Source: Slackia sp. (GTDB taxonomy: Bacteria; Actinomycetota; Coriobacteriia; Coriobacteriales; Eggerthellaceae). From it: DNA of 64,000 nucleotides. The stretch spans positions 62,001-126,000 of the forward strand of contig JARIED010000008.1 in NCBI GenBank assembly GCA_029266945.1, read 5' to 3'. The translations under genes were made by a program, and so were the position numbers. Numbering within the stretch: the stretch's first letter is position 1; each line of letters opens with the position of its first letter. The notes under the pieces are model-generated. The model saw only the letters and a list, made by a program, of their open reading frames with translations, was not told where the DNA came from and did no database searches. Positions 30,998 to 41,160 of this stretch are shown piece by piece.

Positions 30998-33739
30998 ATG
31001 GCAGACGAACAGGAAACCGTCGGCGGCGGCGCCGACGCTTACGGATCGCTCGGCGCGCTGGTGCCCCAGGCGGTCTGGGATAAATACTGGGACTATTCTC
31101 AGGATGGAGAACTCGACGAGGCCGAGGGCTTTGCGCCGGTCGATATCGATCCCGAGGGAGAGGGGGCGTTTCGCGCGCAGTTCCGCACGAGCCAAACGCC
31201 CCAGTGGGGCGATTGTGCGAGCTCAGGACTGTCGGAGCACGAGATGCCTCCTCTCCCCGTCTCCGAGGAAGCGCTCGAGATGTTTCTGGAATGGGTCGAC
31301 GAGCGCGGCATCGAGCCGTGGCCGCACCAGGAAGAGGCGCTCATGGGCCTCATGATGGGCGACCATGTGATCTTGGGCACGCCGACCGGATCGGGCAAGT
31401 CGCTCGTAGCGCTGGGCATGCACTTCATGGCTATCATGACGGGCAAGGTGTCGTACTACACGGCTCCGATCAAGGCGCTCGTCAGCGAGAAGTTCTTCTC
31501 GCTCGTCGATGTGCTCGGCCGCGAGAACGTGGGCATGATCACGGGCGACGTGTCGATCAACCCCTACGCCCCCGTGGTGTGCTGCACGGCCGAGATCTTG
31601 GCCAATCAGGCGCTGCGCGAAGGCGAGGGGGCCGATGTGGGCTGCGTCGCCATGGACGAGTTCCATTTCTACGGCGACCCGCAGCGCGGCTGGGCGTGGC
31701 AGGTGCCGTTGCTCACGCTTCCACAGACGCAGTTTCTGCTGATGAGCGCCACGCTCGGCGACGTCACGCAGATCGTCGACACGCTCAAGCGCCATACCGA
31801 CGCCGAGGTCGACGTCATCGCCGATGCGCCCCGTCCCGTGCCGCTGAGCTACGAATACGTGAAGACGCCGCTCGAGGCGACGGTGGAGCTGGCCATCCGC
31901 GCGAAGGAGACGCCGCTCTACATCGTCCACTTCTCGCAGGACGCCGCGCTCGACACCGCGCAGTCGCTGGCGAGCTACGGCGTTGCCACCAGGGAACAGC
32001 GCGAGGCGATCAAGCAGGCCATCAAAGGCGCTCGCTTCACCACGGCGTTCGGCAAGACGCTCCAGCGCCTGCTGGGCTGCGGCGTGGGCGTGCATCACGC
32101 GGGTATGCTGCCGCGCTACCGTCTGCTTATGGAAAAGCTCGCCCAGCAGGGCCTTCTTCCCGTGATCTGCGGCACCGACACGCTGGGCGTGGGCATCAAC
32201 GTGCCGATCCACACCGTGATCTTGACCGCGCTCACGAAGTTCGACGGTTTCAAGATGCGCAGGCTGCGCGCCCGTGAGTTCCATCAGATCGCCGGCCGCG
32301 CGGGCCGTTCGGGCTTCGACACCGAAGGCATGGTGATCGCCGAGGCGCCCGAGCATGAAATCGAGAACGCCAAGGCGCTGCAGAAGGCGGGCGACGACCT
32401 CAAGAAGCTGCGCAAGCTGAAGAAGAAAAAGCCGCCCGAGGGCTTCGTGAACTGGAACGAGGATACGTTCACGAAGCTGACCGACGCGGCCCCCGAAACG
32501 CTTAAGCCGCGCATGCGTATCACGCATTCCATGGTGCTCGCCGTGGTGTCGCGCGGCGGCGACGCCTTCACGCGCGTGCGCAAGCTCGTCGACGACTCGG
32601 CCCAGCCTCTCGAGGAGAAAGAACAGCTCTACGTACGCGCCGACGAGGTGTTCGCCACGTTGATCGATGCGGGCGTCGTGGAGAAGGTGGGGGCCGAGGA
32701 CGGCGGCGTCGAGTATCGCGCCACGGTTGATATGCCACAGGATTTCGCGCTCGACCAGCCGCTTTCGCCGTTCTTGCTGGCGGCGCTCGAGCTGCTCGAC
32801 CCCGAGAGCGAGACCTACGCGCTCGACGTGATCTCTATGGTGGAGGCCACGCTGGAGAACCCGCGTCAGGTGCTGCGCGCTCAGGAGCGCAAGGCGCGCG
32901 AGAAGGCGGTGGCCGAGATGAAGGCCGACGGCGTCGATTACGAGGAGCGTCTCGACCGCATCGCCGACATCACGTATCCCAAGCCGCTCGAGGAGCTGCT
33001 CGACCAGGCGTTCGCCCAGTATTGCGAGGCGGTGCCGTGGGCGCGCGATTACGAGCTCGCGCCCAAATCGGTGCTGCGCGACATGTTGGAGACGGTGTCG
33101 GGCTTCAAGGAATACGTGGCGCGCTACGGCATCGCCCGCAGCGAGGGCACGTTCTTGCGCTACCTGTCCGACGCCTATCGCGTGCTCGACCGCACGGTGC
33201 CGCAGGACAAGCGCGACGACCGCTTGAAAGACATCATCGCGTGGCTGGGCCTCGTGGTGCGTTCGGTCGACTCGAGCCTCGTGGACGAATGGGAGTCGGC
33301 GGGTTCGATGGAAGACGTCGCGGCGCCGACGGATGCCGACGCGGTGGTGCGCGACCGTCGCGGCCTGACTTTGCTGGTGAGGAATTCGCTGTTCAGGCGT
33401 GTGAGCCTGGCCGCGCGCGGCGATGTCGAGCAGCTCGGCGATATGGATATGGAATGGGGCTTCGGCGCTCGTCGCTGGCAGGAGGCGCTCGATGCGTTCT
33501 ACGAGGCGCATGAAGAGCTGCTGCTCGATGCCGACGCTCGCTCGAACGCGTACTTCGTCCTGGACGAATCCGACGAGCGTTTGCAGCGCGTGTGGCATGT
33601 GCATCAGATCTTCCACGATGCCGACGGCGACAGCGATTTCGGCATCATGGCCGACGTCGACCTTGACGCCACGCAGGAGGCAGGCGAGGCGGTTATGGCG
33701 AACTACCGCGTGGGCTTCGCCGAAGACATTTTGGATTAA
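30998..33739 (+). CDS. DEAD/DEAH-box helicase, Ski2-like with DUF3516-type C-terminus
   Basis: LGTPTGSGKSLVAL, VAMDEFHFYGD, LMSATLGD, HQIAGRAGRSG. Confidence 0.92.
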   Translation: MADEQETVGGGADAYGSLGALVPQAVWDKYWDYSQDGELDEAEGFAPVDIDPEGEGAFRAQFRTSQTPQWGDCASSGLSEHEMPPLPVSEEALEMFLEWVDERGIEPWPHQEEALMGLMMGDHVILGTPTGSGKSLVALGMHFMAIMTGKVSYYTAPIKALVSEKFFSLVDVLGRENVGMITGDVSINPYAPVVCCTAEILANQALREGEGADVGCVAMDEFHFYGDPQRGWAWQVPLLTLPQTQFLLMSATLGDVTQIVDTLKRHTDAEVDVIADAPRPVPLSYEYVKTPLEATVELAIRAKETPLYIVHFSQDAALDTAQSLASYGVATREQREAIKQAIKGARFTTAFGKTLQRLLGCGVGVHHAGMLPRYRLLMEKLAQQGLLPVICGTDTLGVGINVPIHTVILTALTKFDGFKMRRLRAREFHQIAGRAGRSGFDTEGMVIAEAPEHEIENAKALQKAGDDLKKLRKLKKKKPPEGFVNWNEDTFTKLTDAAPETLKPRMRITHSMVLAVVSRGGDAFTRVRKLVDDSAQPLEEKEQLYVRADEVFATLIDAGVVEKVGAEDGGVEYRATVDMPQDFALDQPLSPFLLAALELLDPESETYALDVISMVEATLENPRQVLRAQERKAREKAVAEMKADGVDYEERLDRIADITYPKPLEELLDQAFAQYCEAVPWARDYELAPKSVLRDMLETVSGFKEYVARYGIARSEGTFLRYLSDAYRVLDRTVPQDKRDDRLKDIIAWLGLVVRSVDSSLVDEWESAGSMEDVAAPTDADAVVRDRRGLTLLVRNSLFRRVSLAARGDVEQLGDMDMEWGFGARRWQEALDAFYEAHEELLLDADARSNAYFVLDESDERLQRVWHVHQIFHDADGDSDFGIMADVDLDATQEAGEAVMANYRVGFAEDILD

Positions 33740-33763
33740 AGGCCCCTTGAAGGCCGAAGAACG

Positions 33764-33800
33764 GAAGAAGCCGCAGAACAACGGTCTGCGGCTTCTTTTG
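33764..33800. terminator. Bidirectional terminator
   Basis: gaagaagccgcagaacaacggtctgcggcttctttt. Confidence 0.85.
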
Positions 33801-33819
33801 CGTTCCAGGGTCGTTCGCG

Positions 33820-34614
33820 CTAGGAAAGCGTCGTCAGGCGGCCCTGGTAGCCGCAGGCGACGCGGGCGGGATGCCCCTCGCGCGCCACGACGGCGTCGAA
33901 TCCTCGCTTCGCCAGGTCGTATTCGTTGTTGTTCTCGGATACGTGCATGGCCGCCGCCGCTTCGAGGCGCGTGCTTAGAAGCGCTGCGAGTTCGTCTGCC
34001 GCCTGTTCGTTGGAAAGATGTCCTTCGTCGGATGCGATGCGTCGCTTGACCACGTAGGGGTAGGGGCCTTCGCGCAGCATGCGCGGGTCGTGGTTGCTTT
34101 CGATCGCGAGCAGGCGCACGTCTTGCAGGTGCGCGTGCGCGGCGTCGGTCACGATGCCCGAGTCGGTCATGAACCCTGCCGCGTCGCCGTCGGCCTCGAA
34201 GCGAAAGCCGAACGATGCGGCGGCGTCGTGCGAGGTGGCGAAGGGAAAGATGCTCATGCCCGCCGCCGAGACGAGCGCCTCGGGCGCGAGCGCGCGAATC
34301 TCGCAGGCCCCTTTCATCTCTTGGAGGGGCCTGCTGGCCCGCAGCGTGGCGGGAGCAGCATAGATCGCGGGGCGGCGGCCCAGCTTCGCCAGGCCGCGCA
34401 TGGTCACGCCGATGCCCTTGGTGTGGTCGCCGTGCTCGTGCGTGATCAGCACGGCATCGAGTTTGGCGGGATTGAAGTCCGCCTCGTCGCAGCGGGCGAA
34501 GAAGTCGCGCTTGCAGATGCCGCAGTCGATCAGCACGCCGCGTCCGGTGGCGGCGTTTTCGACAACGGTCGCGTTGCCGCGGCTTCCGCTGGCAAGGATA
34601 TGAAGCTTAAGCAT
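33820..34614 (-). CDS. MBL-fold metallo-hydrolase (WalJ/YycJ-like)
   Basis: LHILASGSRGNATVVE, DAVLITHEHGDHTKGIGV. Confidence 0.9.
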   Translation of the reverse strand: MLKLHILASGSRGNATVVENAATGRGVLIDCGICKRDFFARCDEADFNPAKLDAVLITHEHGDHTKGIGVTMRGLAKLGRRPAIYAAPATLRASRPLQEMKGACEIRALAPEALVSAAGMSIFPFATSHDAAASFGFRFEADGDAAGFMTDSGIVTDAAHAHLQDVRLLAIESNHDPRMLREGPYPYVVKRRIASDEGHLSNEQAADELAALLSTRLEAAAAMHVSENNNEYDLAKRGFDAVVAREGHPARVACGYQGRLTTLS

Positions 34615-34640
34615 GAAGACGTTCCTGACCGCGTCGCGGG

Positions 34641-35024
34641 CTAGTCGCCCATCGAGAACACGAGGACGCCCGTCTGGCCCAGGCCGATGACGCACATGGC
34701 CACGCCGACGATGCCCAGGATGAGACCCGCGGTGGATGCGTTGTTGCCGTTGGTGCCGGCGATCGATTTATGCGCGCGCGAGGCGGCGATGGCGGCGAGG
34801 CCCATGATGAGGGCGAACGGGATGCCCGCCAGGCCGAAAAGCGTTCCTTCGATGGCGGCGATGATGCCCATGACCAGCGACGCGATGCCGCAGCTTTCCT
34901 TGTTCGCGCCCGTCTCGGCGCGCTTCCACAGCACGATGCCTGCGATTGCGCCGCCGACGAACAGGGCGATGGCCGGCGTTGCGGCGACGAGGATTTCGGA
35001 CAGGTCGAGGCCGAAGATTTGCAT
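34641..35024 (-). CDS. Small membrane protein (DUF4190-like)
   Basis: About three TM segments with ASTAGLILGIVGVAMCVIGL-type repeats. Confidence 0.6.
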   Translation of the reverse strand: MQIFGLDLSEILVAATPAIALFVGGAIAGIVLWKRAETGANKESCGIASLVMGIIAAIEGTLFGLAGIPFALIMGLAAIAASRAHKSIAGTNGNNASTAGLILGIVGVAMCVIGLGQTGVLVFSMGD

Positions 35025-35097
35025 GAGGGTCCTTTCAAGAGGCGTTCGTATTCCGTCCAGTATAGGCCATCGCGGCGTGCGGGCGGGCCGCTGCAGG

Positions 35098-35478
35098 TTA
35101 CAGCAGCATGACGGCGACGATGACGATGACCGAGAACAGGGCGGAGACCAGCCCGAACAGTCCCAGGGCGAATCCCGTGCGGTAGACGTTGCTGCGCGCG
35201 GCGGTACGTTTGCGGTAGGCGCTCGATTTCATCAGGGCGCCTATGCCGAGGGCCGCCGCGAAAGGCGCGCCTGCGACGCCGAAGACGACCATCTCGGCCA
35301 CGGCGGCGACGCCCATGGTCACGGACGCCTTCGCAAGGCGCCGCTCTCCTCCTCGGCGCCGCGAATCCCTGCATACGATGCTCGCGGCAAGGAAGGCGAC
35401 GAGCATCGCGATCGTCGCGACGAGCGCGGCGATGACGACGCGGAGGAATTCGGGTATGTCGGGGAAGAGGAAATCCAT
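35098..35478 (-). CDS. Hypothetical small membrane protein
   Basis: Several hydrophobic segments; start MDFLFPDIPEF. Confidence 0.6.
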   Translation of the reverse strand: MDFLFPDIPEFLRVVIAALVATIAMLVAFLAASIVCRDSRRRGGERRLAKASVTMGVAAVAEMVVFGVAGAPFAAALGIGALMKSSAYRKRTAARSNVYRTGFALGLFGLVSALFSVIVIVAVMLL

Positions 35479-35611
35479 GGGCATCCTTTCGCGGTCGGCG
35501 GTCCTTCTAGTATAAGCGCACGGCGCGGCGCGTGCGGACATGCGAAGGGCCCCCGCGTTCGTCATGCGAAGCGAAGGCCCTTCGAGGGAAACGTGCGCAG
35601 GCGCGTCGGCG

Positions 35612-37321
35612 TTATGCCAGCGGCACGCCGCAGGGGTGCGTCGGACGCGCGTCGAACGCGGCGTCTTCGGCGACGGTCGAATACAGGCGCCAGCCGCCCG
35701 CCAGGTTCGAGCAGTCGAAGCCGTGGCCGGCGAGCATGCGGCATGCCACGTAGCTGCGCAGGCCGCTGTGGCAGTTCACGAACACGGGACGGCTCGCGTC
35801 GAGCTCGCCGATCCTGCCGCGCAGCTCGTCGAGCGGGATGTTGACGGAGCCCTCGATGGCGCCGCGGGCGTATTCGCCTTCCGTGCGCACGTCGAGCAGC
35901 TGGGCTCCCTGCCTGGAAAGTTCGTCCACGTCGTGCCACTGGTGCTGCTTCACCAGGCCGGCGCGCACGTTCTCGATCACGAAGCCCGCCATGTTCACGG
36001 GGTCTTTCGCCGAGGAATACGGCGGCGCGTAGGCCAGGTCGAGCTCTTCCAGGTCGGCGGCGGTCATGTTCGCGCGGATGGCGGTGGCGATCACGTCGAT
36101 ACGCTTATCGGCGCCTTCGAAGCCGACGATCTGCGCGCCCAGGATGCGACCGGTTTCGGGTTCGAAAAGCGTCTTGATCGACATGTTGCGCGCGCCGGGG
36201 TAGTAGGTGGCGTGCGAGGGGGACGAGGTGAATACCTTGTCGTAGGAAAGCCCCGCACGCTGCGCCGCTTCTTCGCTCAGGCCCGTGGTCGCGATGGCCA
36301 TGTCGAAGATCTTCAGCACCGAGGATCCTTGCGGCGCGGCGAAGGAGCGCGCGCGGCCGCAGATGACGTCGGCCGCCACGCGGCCCTGCTTGTTGGCCGG
36401 GCCCGCCAGCGAGATGAGCGCATCGTCGCCGCTGACGAAGTGCTTCACCTGCACGGCGTCGCCCACGGCGAAGATCGAGGGGTCGGACGTGCGCATCTGC
36501 TCGTCGACCGCGATCGACTTGCGGATGCCCAGTTCGAGGCCTGCGTCTTCGGCAAGGTGCGATTCGGGCGCCACGCCGATCGCCATCACGACGATCGACG
36601 CGGGCAGCGACTCGCCGTTTTCGCCCAGCACGCGCACTTCGTCGCGTTCGTCGTCGGCCTCGAAGCCGACCGCGTTGAAGCCGAGCCTCAGGTCGATGCC
36701 GTTCGCACGCAGGTAGGCGTGCACTTCGCAGGCCATGTCGTAGTCGAGCGTGGGCATGACGTGGTCGCCGCGCTGCAGCAGCGTGACGGAGAAGCCGCGT
36801 TCCTTGAGGTTTTCGGCCATTTCGAGGCCGATGAAGCCGCCGCCGATCACCACGGCGTCGGTCTTGCCGGCCGCCATGAGCGCGTCGGCGCGTTCCTTGA
36901 TGGCGAAGGTGTCTTCGACGGTGCGCAGCGTGTCGATGCGCGGGTCGTCGATGCCGGGCAGGGGCGGCACGACCGCCTTGGCGCCGGGCGAAAGGACCAG
37001 GTAGTCGTAGGACTCTTCGTAGACGACGCCGTCGTCGAGGCGGCGGATCGCCACCTTTTTCGCGTCGCGGTCGATCGAGAGGGCTTCCTGGCGCACACGC
37101 ACGTCGATGCCGAAGCGCGCGCGGAAGCTTTCGGGGGTCTGCAGCGTGAGCTTGCCCTTGTCCTGGATGGTCTCGCCGATGTAGTAGGGAAGGCCGCAGT
37201 TCGCATAGGACACGTAGCCCGTGCGCTCGATCATGATGATTTCGGCCTGCTCGTCCAGGCGGCGCAGGCGTGCGGCCGCCGTGGCTCCGCCTGCGACGCC
37301 TCCGATGATGACGACTTTCAT
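35612..37321 (-). CDS. CoA-disulfide reductase-like FAD/NAD(P) oxidoreductase with C-terminal rhodanese domain
   Basis: IIGGVAGGATAAARLRRLDE, YANCGLPYYIG (active Cys), rhodanese C-domain VFVNCHSGLRSY. Confidence 0.92.
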   Translation of the reverse strand: MKVVIIGGVAGGATAAARLRRLDEQAEIIMIERTGYVSYANCGLPYYIGETIQDKGKLTLQTPESFRARFGIDVRVRQEALSIDRDAKKVAIRRLDDGVVYEESYDYLVLSPGAKAVVPPLPGIDDPRIDTLRTVEDTFAIKERADALMAAGKTDAVVIGGGFIGLEMAENLKERGFSVTLLQRGDHVMPTLDYDMACEVHAYLRANGIDLRLGFNAVGFEADDERDEVRVLGENGESLPASIVVMAIGVAPESHLAEDAGLELGIRKSIAVDEQMRTSDPSIFAVGDAVQVKHFVSGDDALISLAGPANKQGRVAADVICGRARSFAAPQGSSVLKIFDMAIATTGLSEEAAQRAGLSYDKVFTSSPSHATYYPGARNMSIKTLFEPETGRILGAQIVGFEGADKRIDVIATAIRANMTAADLEELDLAYAPPYSSAKDPVNMAGFVIENVRAGLVKQHQWHDVDELSRQGAQLLDVRTEGEYARGAIEGSVNIPLDELRGRIGELDASRPVFVNCHSGLRSYVACRMLAGHGFDCSNLAGGWRLYSTVAEDAAFDARPTHPCGVPLA

Positions 37322-37455
37322 GAGCGCTCCTTACGTCGATGGGGCCCGACCGCCCCATACGGTCGGGCCCGATGGTGGTTTCTTGATTTTACCAGGCATT
37401 TCATGCGTTGTGCCGGCGAAGCTGCCGCCGAGCGCGCATGCCGCGGGGCGGCCGG

Positions 37456-37761
37456 CTATTCGACCGGGCCGCGATAGCTCATGATGCCGCCGAGGTTCGT
37501 GACGTCGACGAATCCGCGGCTTTCGAGCACGCGCGCGGCCTGAGAGCTGCGCGCGCCGCTCTGGCAGTAGACGAACAGGGGCGCCTCGCGCGATGTCTCG
37601 AACGAGTCGATGCGGTCGAGCGGGACGTTCTCGGCGCCGGGAACGTGTCCCGAACGGTATTCCTGCTCGGTGCGGACGTCGATGATGCGGGCGTTCTCGG
37701 CGGCACGGGCCTGTTCGAGTTTCTTATCGAAGCTTCCGCCGAACATGTCGAAGAATCCCAT
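37456..37761 (-). CDS. Rhodanese-like domain protein
   Basis: IIDVRTEQEYRSGHVPGAENVPL, LFVYCQSGARSSQAA. Confidence 0.93.
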   Translation of the reverse strand: MGFFDMFGGSFDKKLEQARAAENARIIDVRTEQEYRSGHVPGAENVPLDRIDSFETSREAPLFVYCQSGARSSQAARVLESRGFVDVTNLGGIMSYRGPVE

Positions 37762-38016
37762 GGCGTTCCTTTCTCGGGGCGCTGCTTCTCACGGCGCGTA
37801 TCGTGTTTGCACCAGCGTAGCAGGATTTATGGTACTTAAAAATTAACAATTAGGCGGAAGCGACGCGGAGTCGGCGCAATGCGATCGTTTTGCTTGCGTG
37901 GTTTCGCGTTTCGGGCCTCAGGGGCGCGTTTAGCGCGCGAGCGAGCGTATATAGTGTGATGGAAAGAAGTCCGCCGCCGGCGCCCGAGGTCGGCGGCATC
38001 GCGAAGAGGAGGATCG

Positions 38017-38868
38017 ATGGCAGGTCGCCTTGTCATATGCCCGACGCCTATCGGCAATCTGGGAGACATGACGCTGCGCACGCTCGAGGAGCTGCGCGCC
38101 GCCGACGCGGTGTGCGCCGAGGACACGCGCGTCACGGGAAAGCTGCTCGCCCATTTCGGCATCGAGAAGCGTCTGGAGCGGTTGGACGAGGCGGCTATCA
38201 CGTATCAGGCGGGCCGCGTGGCCGAGCGCGTCGCGGCGGGCGAGACCGTCGCGTTCTGCAGCGACGCGGGTATGCCGGGCGTGTCCGATCCGGGCGCGCG
38301 TCTGATCGAGGCTGTGCGCGCGGCGGGCGGCGGCGTGGACGTGCTGCCCGGCGCCTCGGCGGCGATCACGGCTTATGTGGCCAGCGGATTCAACAACCCG
38401 CGCTTTTTCTTCGGCGGGTTCTTCCCGCGCAAGGACGCCGAGCGCCGCGAGACGCTGCGCGCCCTTTCGTCGCTCGACGCGGTGCTCATGTTCTACGAGA
38501 GCCCGCGTCGCGTCGCCGCCGCGCTTTCCGTGGTGGCCGACGAGCTGCCCCGCAGGGAGGTGGCGGTCTGCCGCGAGCTCACCAAGGTGCACGAGGAAGT
38601 GGCCCGCGGTTCGGCGGCCGAGGTGCGCGACGAATTCGCCCGCCGCGACGAAGAGGGCGGCGTGAAAGGCGAAATCGTGCTGGTCGTGGGCCCGCCCACG
38701 CAGGCCGAGGAAGAAAGCCGCCGCGACGACGCCGCGGCATCGGCCGCCGAGCGCGCCGCCGAGCTGGTTGAGGCGGGCGAGCTCACGCGCAAGGAAATCG
38801 TCAAGGTCTTGCGCGACGAGTTCGGCATTCCGCGCAACGAGGCATACGATCTGGCCATGCAGGCGTAA
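38017..38868 (+). CDS. rsmI: 16S rRNA (cytidine(1402)-2'-O)-methyltransferase
   Basis: GRLVICPTPIGNLGDMTLRTLEELRAADAVCAEDTR, SDAGMPGVSDPGARLI. Confidence 0.96.
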   Translation: MAGRLVICPTPIGNLGDMTLRTLEELRAADAVCAEDTRVTGKLLAHFGIEKRLERLDEAAITYQAGRVAERVAAGETVAFCSDAGMPGVSDPGARLIEAVRAAGGGVDVLPGASAAITAYVASGFNNPRFFFGGFFPRKDAERRETLRALSSLDAVLMFYESPRRVAAALSVVADELPRREVAVCRELTKVHEEVARGSAAEVRDEFARRDEEGGVKGEIVLVVGPPTQAEEESRRDDAAASAAERAAELVEAGELTRKEIVKVLRDEFGIPRNEAYDLAMQA

Positions 38869-38981
38869 GGCGCCCCGCGCCGCTTGCGGTCCATTCCCCC
38901 TGTTTCGGTTCGCGCTTCTTGGCGTGCGGGCGGCGACGCGCTACGATGCCCGCAAGTCAATGCGCTGAAAGCGAGGAGCAC

Positions 38982-40235
38982 ATGAACGATTTCACTTACT
39001 ATTCGCCGACCGAGTTCGTGTTCGGCCGCGGCGTCGAGGAAGGTGTCGGCGCCAAGGCCGCCGCGCACGGGTTCAAGAAGGCGCTGCTTGTCTACGGCAA
39101 GGGCTCCGTGGTGCGCTCGGGCCTGCTCGATCGCATGAAGGCGTCGCTCGATGCGGCGGGCGTCGAGCATGTCGATTTGGCGGGCGTGCGTCCGAACCCC
39201 GAGGTCGAAAGCGTGCGCGAGGGCATCCGCACGGTGCGCGAGCAGCAGGTCGACTTGATCCTTCCCGTCGGCGGCGGGAGCGCGATCGACTGTGCGAAGG
39301 CGGTCGCGTTCGGTGCGCTCTGCGAAGGCGACGTGTGGGATTTCTTCTGCGGCAAGGCGAAGGTCGAGCGCGCACTGCCTATTTTCTGCGTGCTCACCAT
39401 TCCCGCGGCGGGCTCCGAGGCATCCAGCTCGTGCGTCATCAGCAACGACGAGCTGCACGCCAAGCGCGGCACGAACGGCGATGCGTTCCGCCCGGCGGTC
39501 GCGTTCATGAACCCCGAGATCACGTTCACGCTGCCGCCGTTCCAGACGGCCGCCGGCGTGACCGACATGATCGCGCATATCTGCGAGCGCTGGTTCTCGG
39601 GCGTCGGCTCCGTCCCTGTGACGGACAATATCGCGGCGGGCCTGCTGCGCGCGTTGATCGACGCCGCGCCGCGTGTCCTGGAAGATCCCGAAGACTACGA
39701 CGCCCGCGCCGACATCATGTGGGCGGGCATGCTCGCGCACAACGACATCGCGGGCTGCGGCCGCGCGCTCGTGCAGGGCGGCCGCGCCGGCGGCTGGGAG
39801 AGCCACGGCCTCGAGCACGAGATGTCCGCGTTCGACACGTCGATTACGCACGGCGCGGGCCTTGCGGTCATCATGCCCGCATGGATGCGCTACGTCTGGC
39901 GCGAGGACCCGAGCCGCTTCCTGCAGTTCGCGCTCGACGTGTTCGACATCGAGCCGATCGACGGAAGCGACGAAGCGGTCGAGGACGCCGTGACCGCCGC
40001 GATCGACGAGCTGCAGGCGTTCTTCGTGGACATGGGCATGCCCAAGACCATGGGCGAGCTCGGCCTGCGCGAGCAGGACGTCGACGCGATCGTCGAAACC
40101 CTGCGCGCCACGAAGGGCGACGTGTTCGGCGCCTTCAAGAAGATCTCGATGGAAGACGCCAAGGCGATTTATCTGTCCGCCTTCGTCGACCCCGCGCTGC
40201 CGGCCTTCGACGAAGACGAGGCCGACGAGGCGTAA
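38982..40235 (+). CDS. Iron-containing alcohol dehydrogenase (butanol dehydrogenase-like)
   Basis: PVGGGSAIDCAKAVAFGA, ESHGLEHEMSAFDTSITHGAGLAVIMPAWM. Confidence 0.93.
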   Translation: MNDFTYYSPTEFVFGRGVEEGVGAKAAAHGFKKALLVYGKGSVVRSGLLDRMKASLDAAGVEHVDLAGVRPNPEVESVREGIRTVREQQVDLILPVGGGSAIDCAKAVAFGALCEGDVWDFFCGKAKVERALPIFCVLTIPAAGSEASSSCVISNDELHAKRGTNGDAFRPAVAFMNPEITFTLPPFQTAAGVTDMIAHICERWFSGVGSVPVTDNIAAGLLRALIDAAPRVLEDPEDYDARADIMWAGMLAHNDIAGCGRALVQGGRAGGWESHGLEHEMSAFDTSITHGAGLAVIMPAWMRYVWREDPSRFLQFALDVFDIEPIDGSDEAVEDAVTAAIDELQAFFVDMGMPKTMGELGLREQDVDAIVETLRATKGDVFGAFKKISMEDAKAIYLSAFVDPALPAFDEDEADEA

Positions 40236-40400
40236 CCGCCATCCGATGCGATCGAGCGGCGGGCCTTGCGCGCAGGCCCGCTTCCCGCGCCTGTCGTTTT
40301 TCTCGCCCGAGTTCAGGTCGCGCCAACGTGCGCTGAGGACCGCGCTGTTGTTCGAGGGCGACGCCGGCGTAAGGAATCGGCGATAATGTGCAAGAAAAAT

Positions 40401-40526
40401 GCAGTTGGCGGTCTTTTTAGGAGCTCGAATCCTTCTTGCGTGCGTGAAAACGCGGTTTTCGGTGGCTTTTTTGCCGAAAACGCCCTTTTTGGCGTCGGAA
40501 GCGGCGGTCAAAAGACCGCCAACTGC
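40401..40526. repeat. Perfect 17-bp inverted repeat flanking a hairpin-rich AT-richer segment
   Basis: gcagttggcggtctttt (40401-40417) vs aaaagaccgccaactgc (40510-40526). Confidence 0.85.
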
Positions 40527-40572
40527 AAAAAATGTGCAATTTTTCGTGCTCGACGTGCTGAGCGAAGGAGAT

Positions 40573-41160
40573 ATGGGCGGAACTTCCCGACAGAAGAAGC
40601 GATCGGTGCTGGTCGTCGACGGCATGGACGTGGCGGTGACGCGGCGGGCGGAGCAGAAGCGCGCGTATATCAGGGTGAAAGGGCCCGACGGCCGCGTCGA
40701 GGCGTCGGCGCCGATGCGCATGGCCGATGCCGCTATCGCGCGCTTCGTGCGCGAGCACGCCGACTGGATCGAAGGCCGCCGACGCGACGCAATCGCCCGC
40801 GCGGCGCAGGCCCCGGGCGCCCCGACGCCCGAAGAGCTGGTCGAATGGCGCGCCGTGGTGGCGGCGTTCACGCCTGCGCTGATCGAACGGTGGGCGCCCG
40901 TCATGGGCGTCGTTCCCGGAAAGGTGGCGTATCGCAACATGGTGAGCCGTTGGGGCAGCTGCAACGTGAAGACGGGCCGCATCTGCATCAACGTGCAGCT
41001 GGCCGCGCATTCTCCGGAATGCCTCGAATACGTGGTGGTGCACGAGTTGTGCCACCTGCTGGAGGCGAGCCACGGCCCGCGCTTCAAGGCGCTCATGGAT
41101 TCGTTTCTGCCCGATTGGCGCGCCCGCGAGGCCAAGCTGCGCGGGGGCATCAGGCGCTAG
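40573..41160 (+). CDS. YgjP-like (DUF45) metallopeptidase
   Basis: RWGSCNVKTGRICINVQLAA, YVVVHELCHLLEASHGPRF. Confidence 0.9.
   Translation: MGGTSRQKKRSVLVVDGMDVAVTRRAEQKRAYIRVKGPDGRVEASAPMRMADAAIARFVREHADWIEGRRRDAIARAAQAPGAPTPEELVEWRAVVAAFTPALIERWAPVMGVVPGKVAYRNMVSRWGSCNVKTGRICINVQLAAHSPECLEYVVVHELCHLLEASHGPRFKALMDSFLPDWRAREAKLRGGIRR

Noticed and set aside
31223-33781. 852-aa minus-strand ORF
   Set aside because: Antisense shadow of the Ski2-like helicase; low-complexity basic/His-rich translation.
38493-41150. 885-aa minus-strand ORF
   Set aside because: Antisense to rsmI 3' end, Fe-ADH and YgjP-like genes; no recognisable domain.
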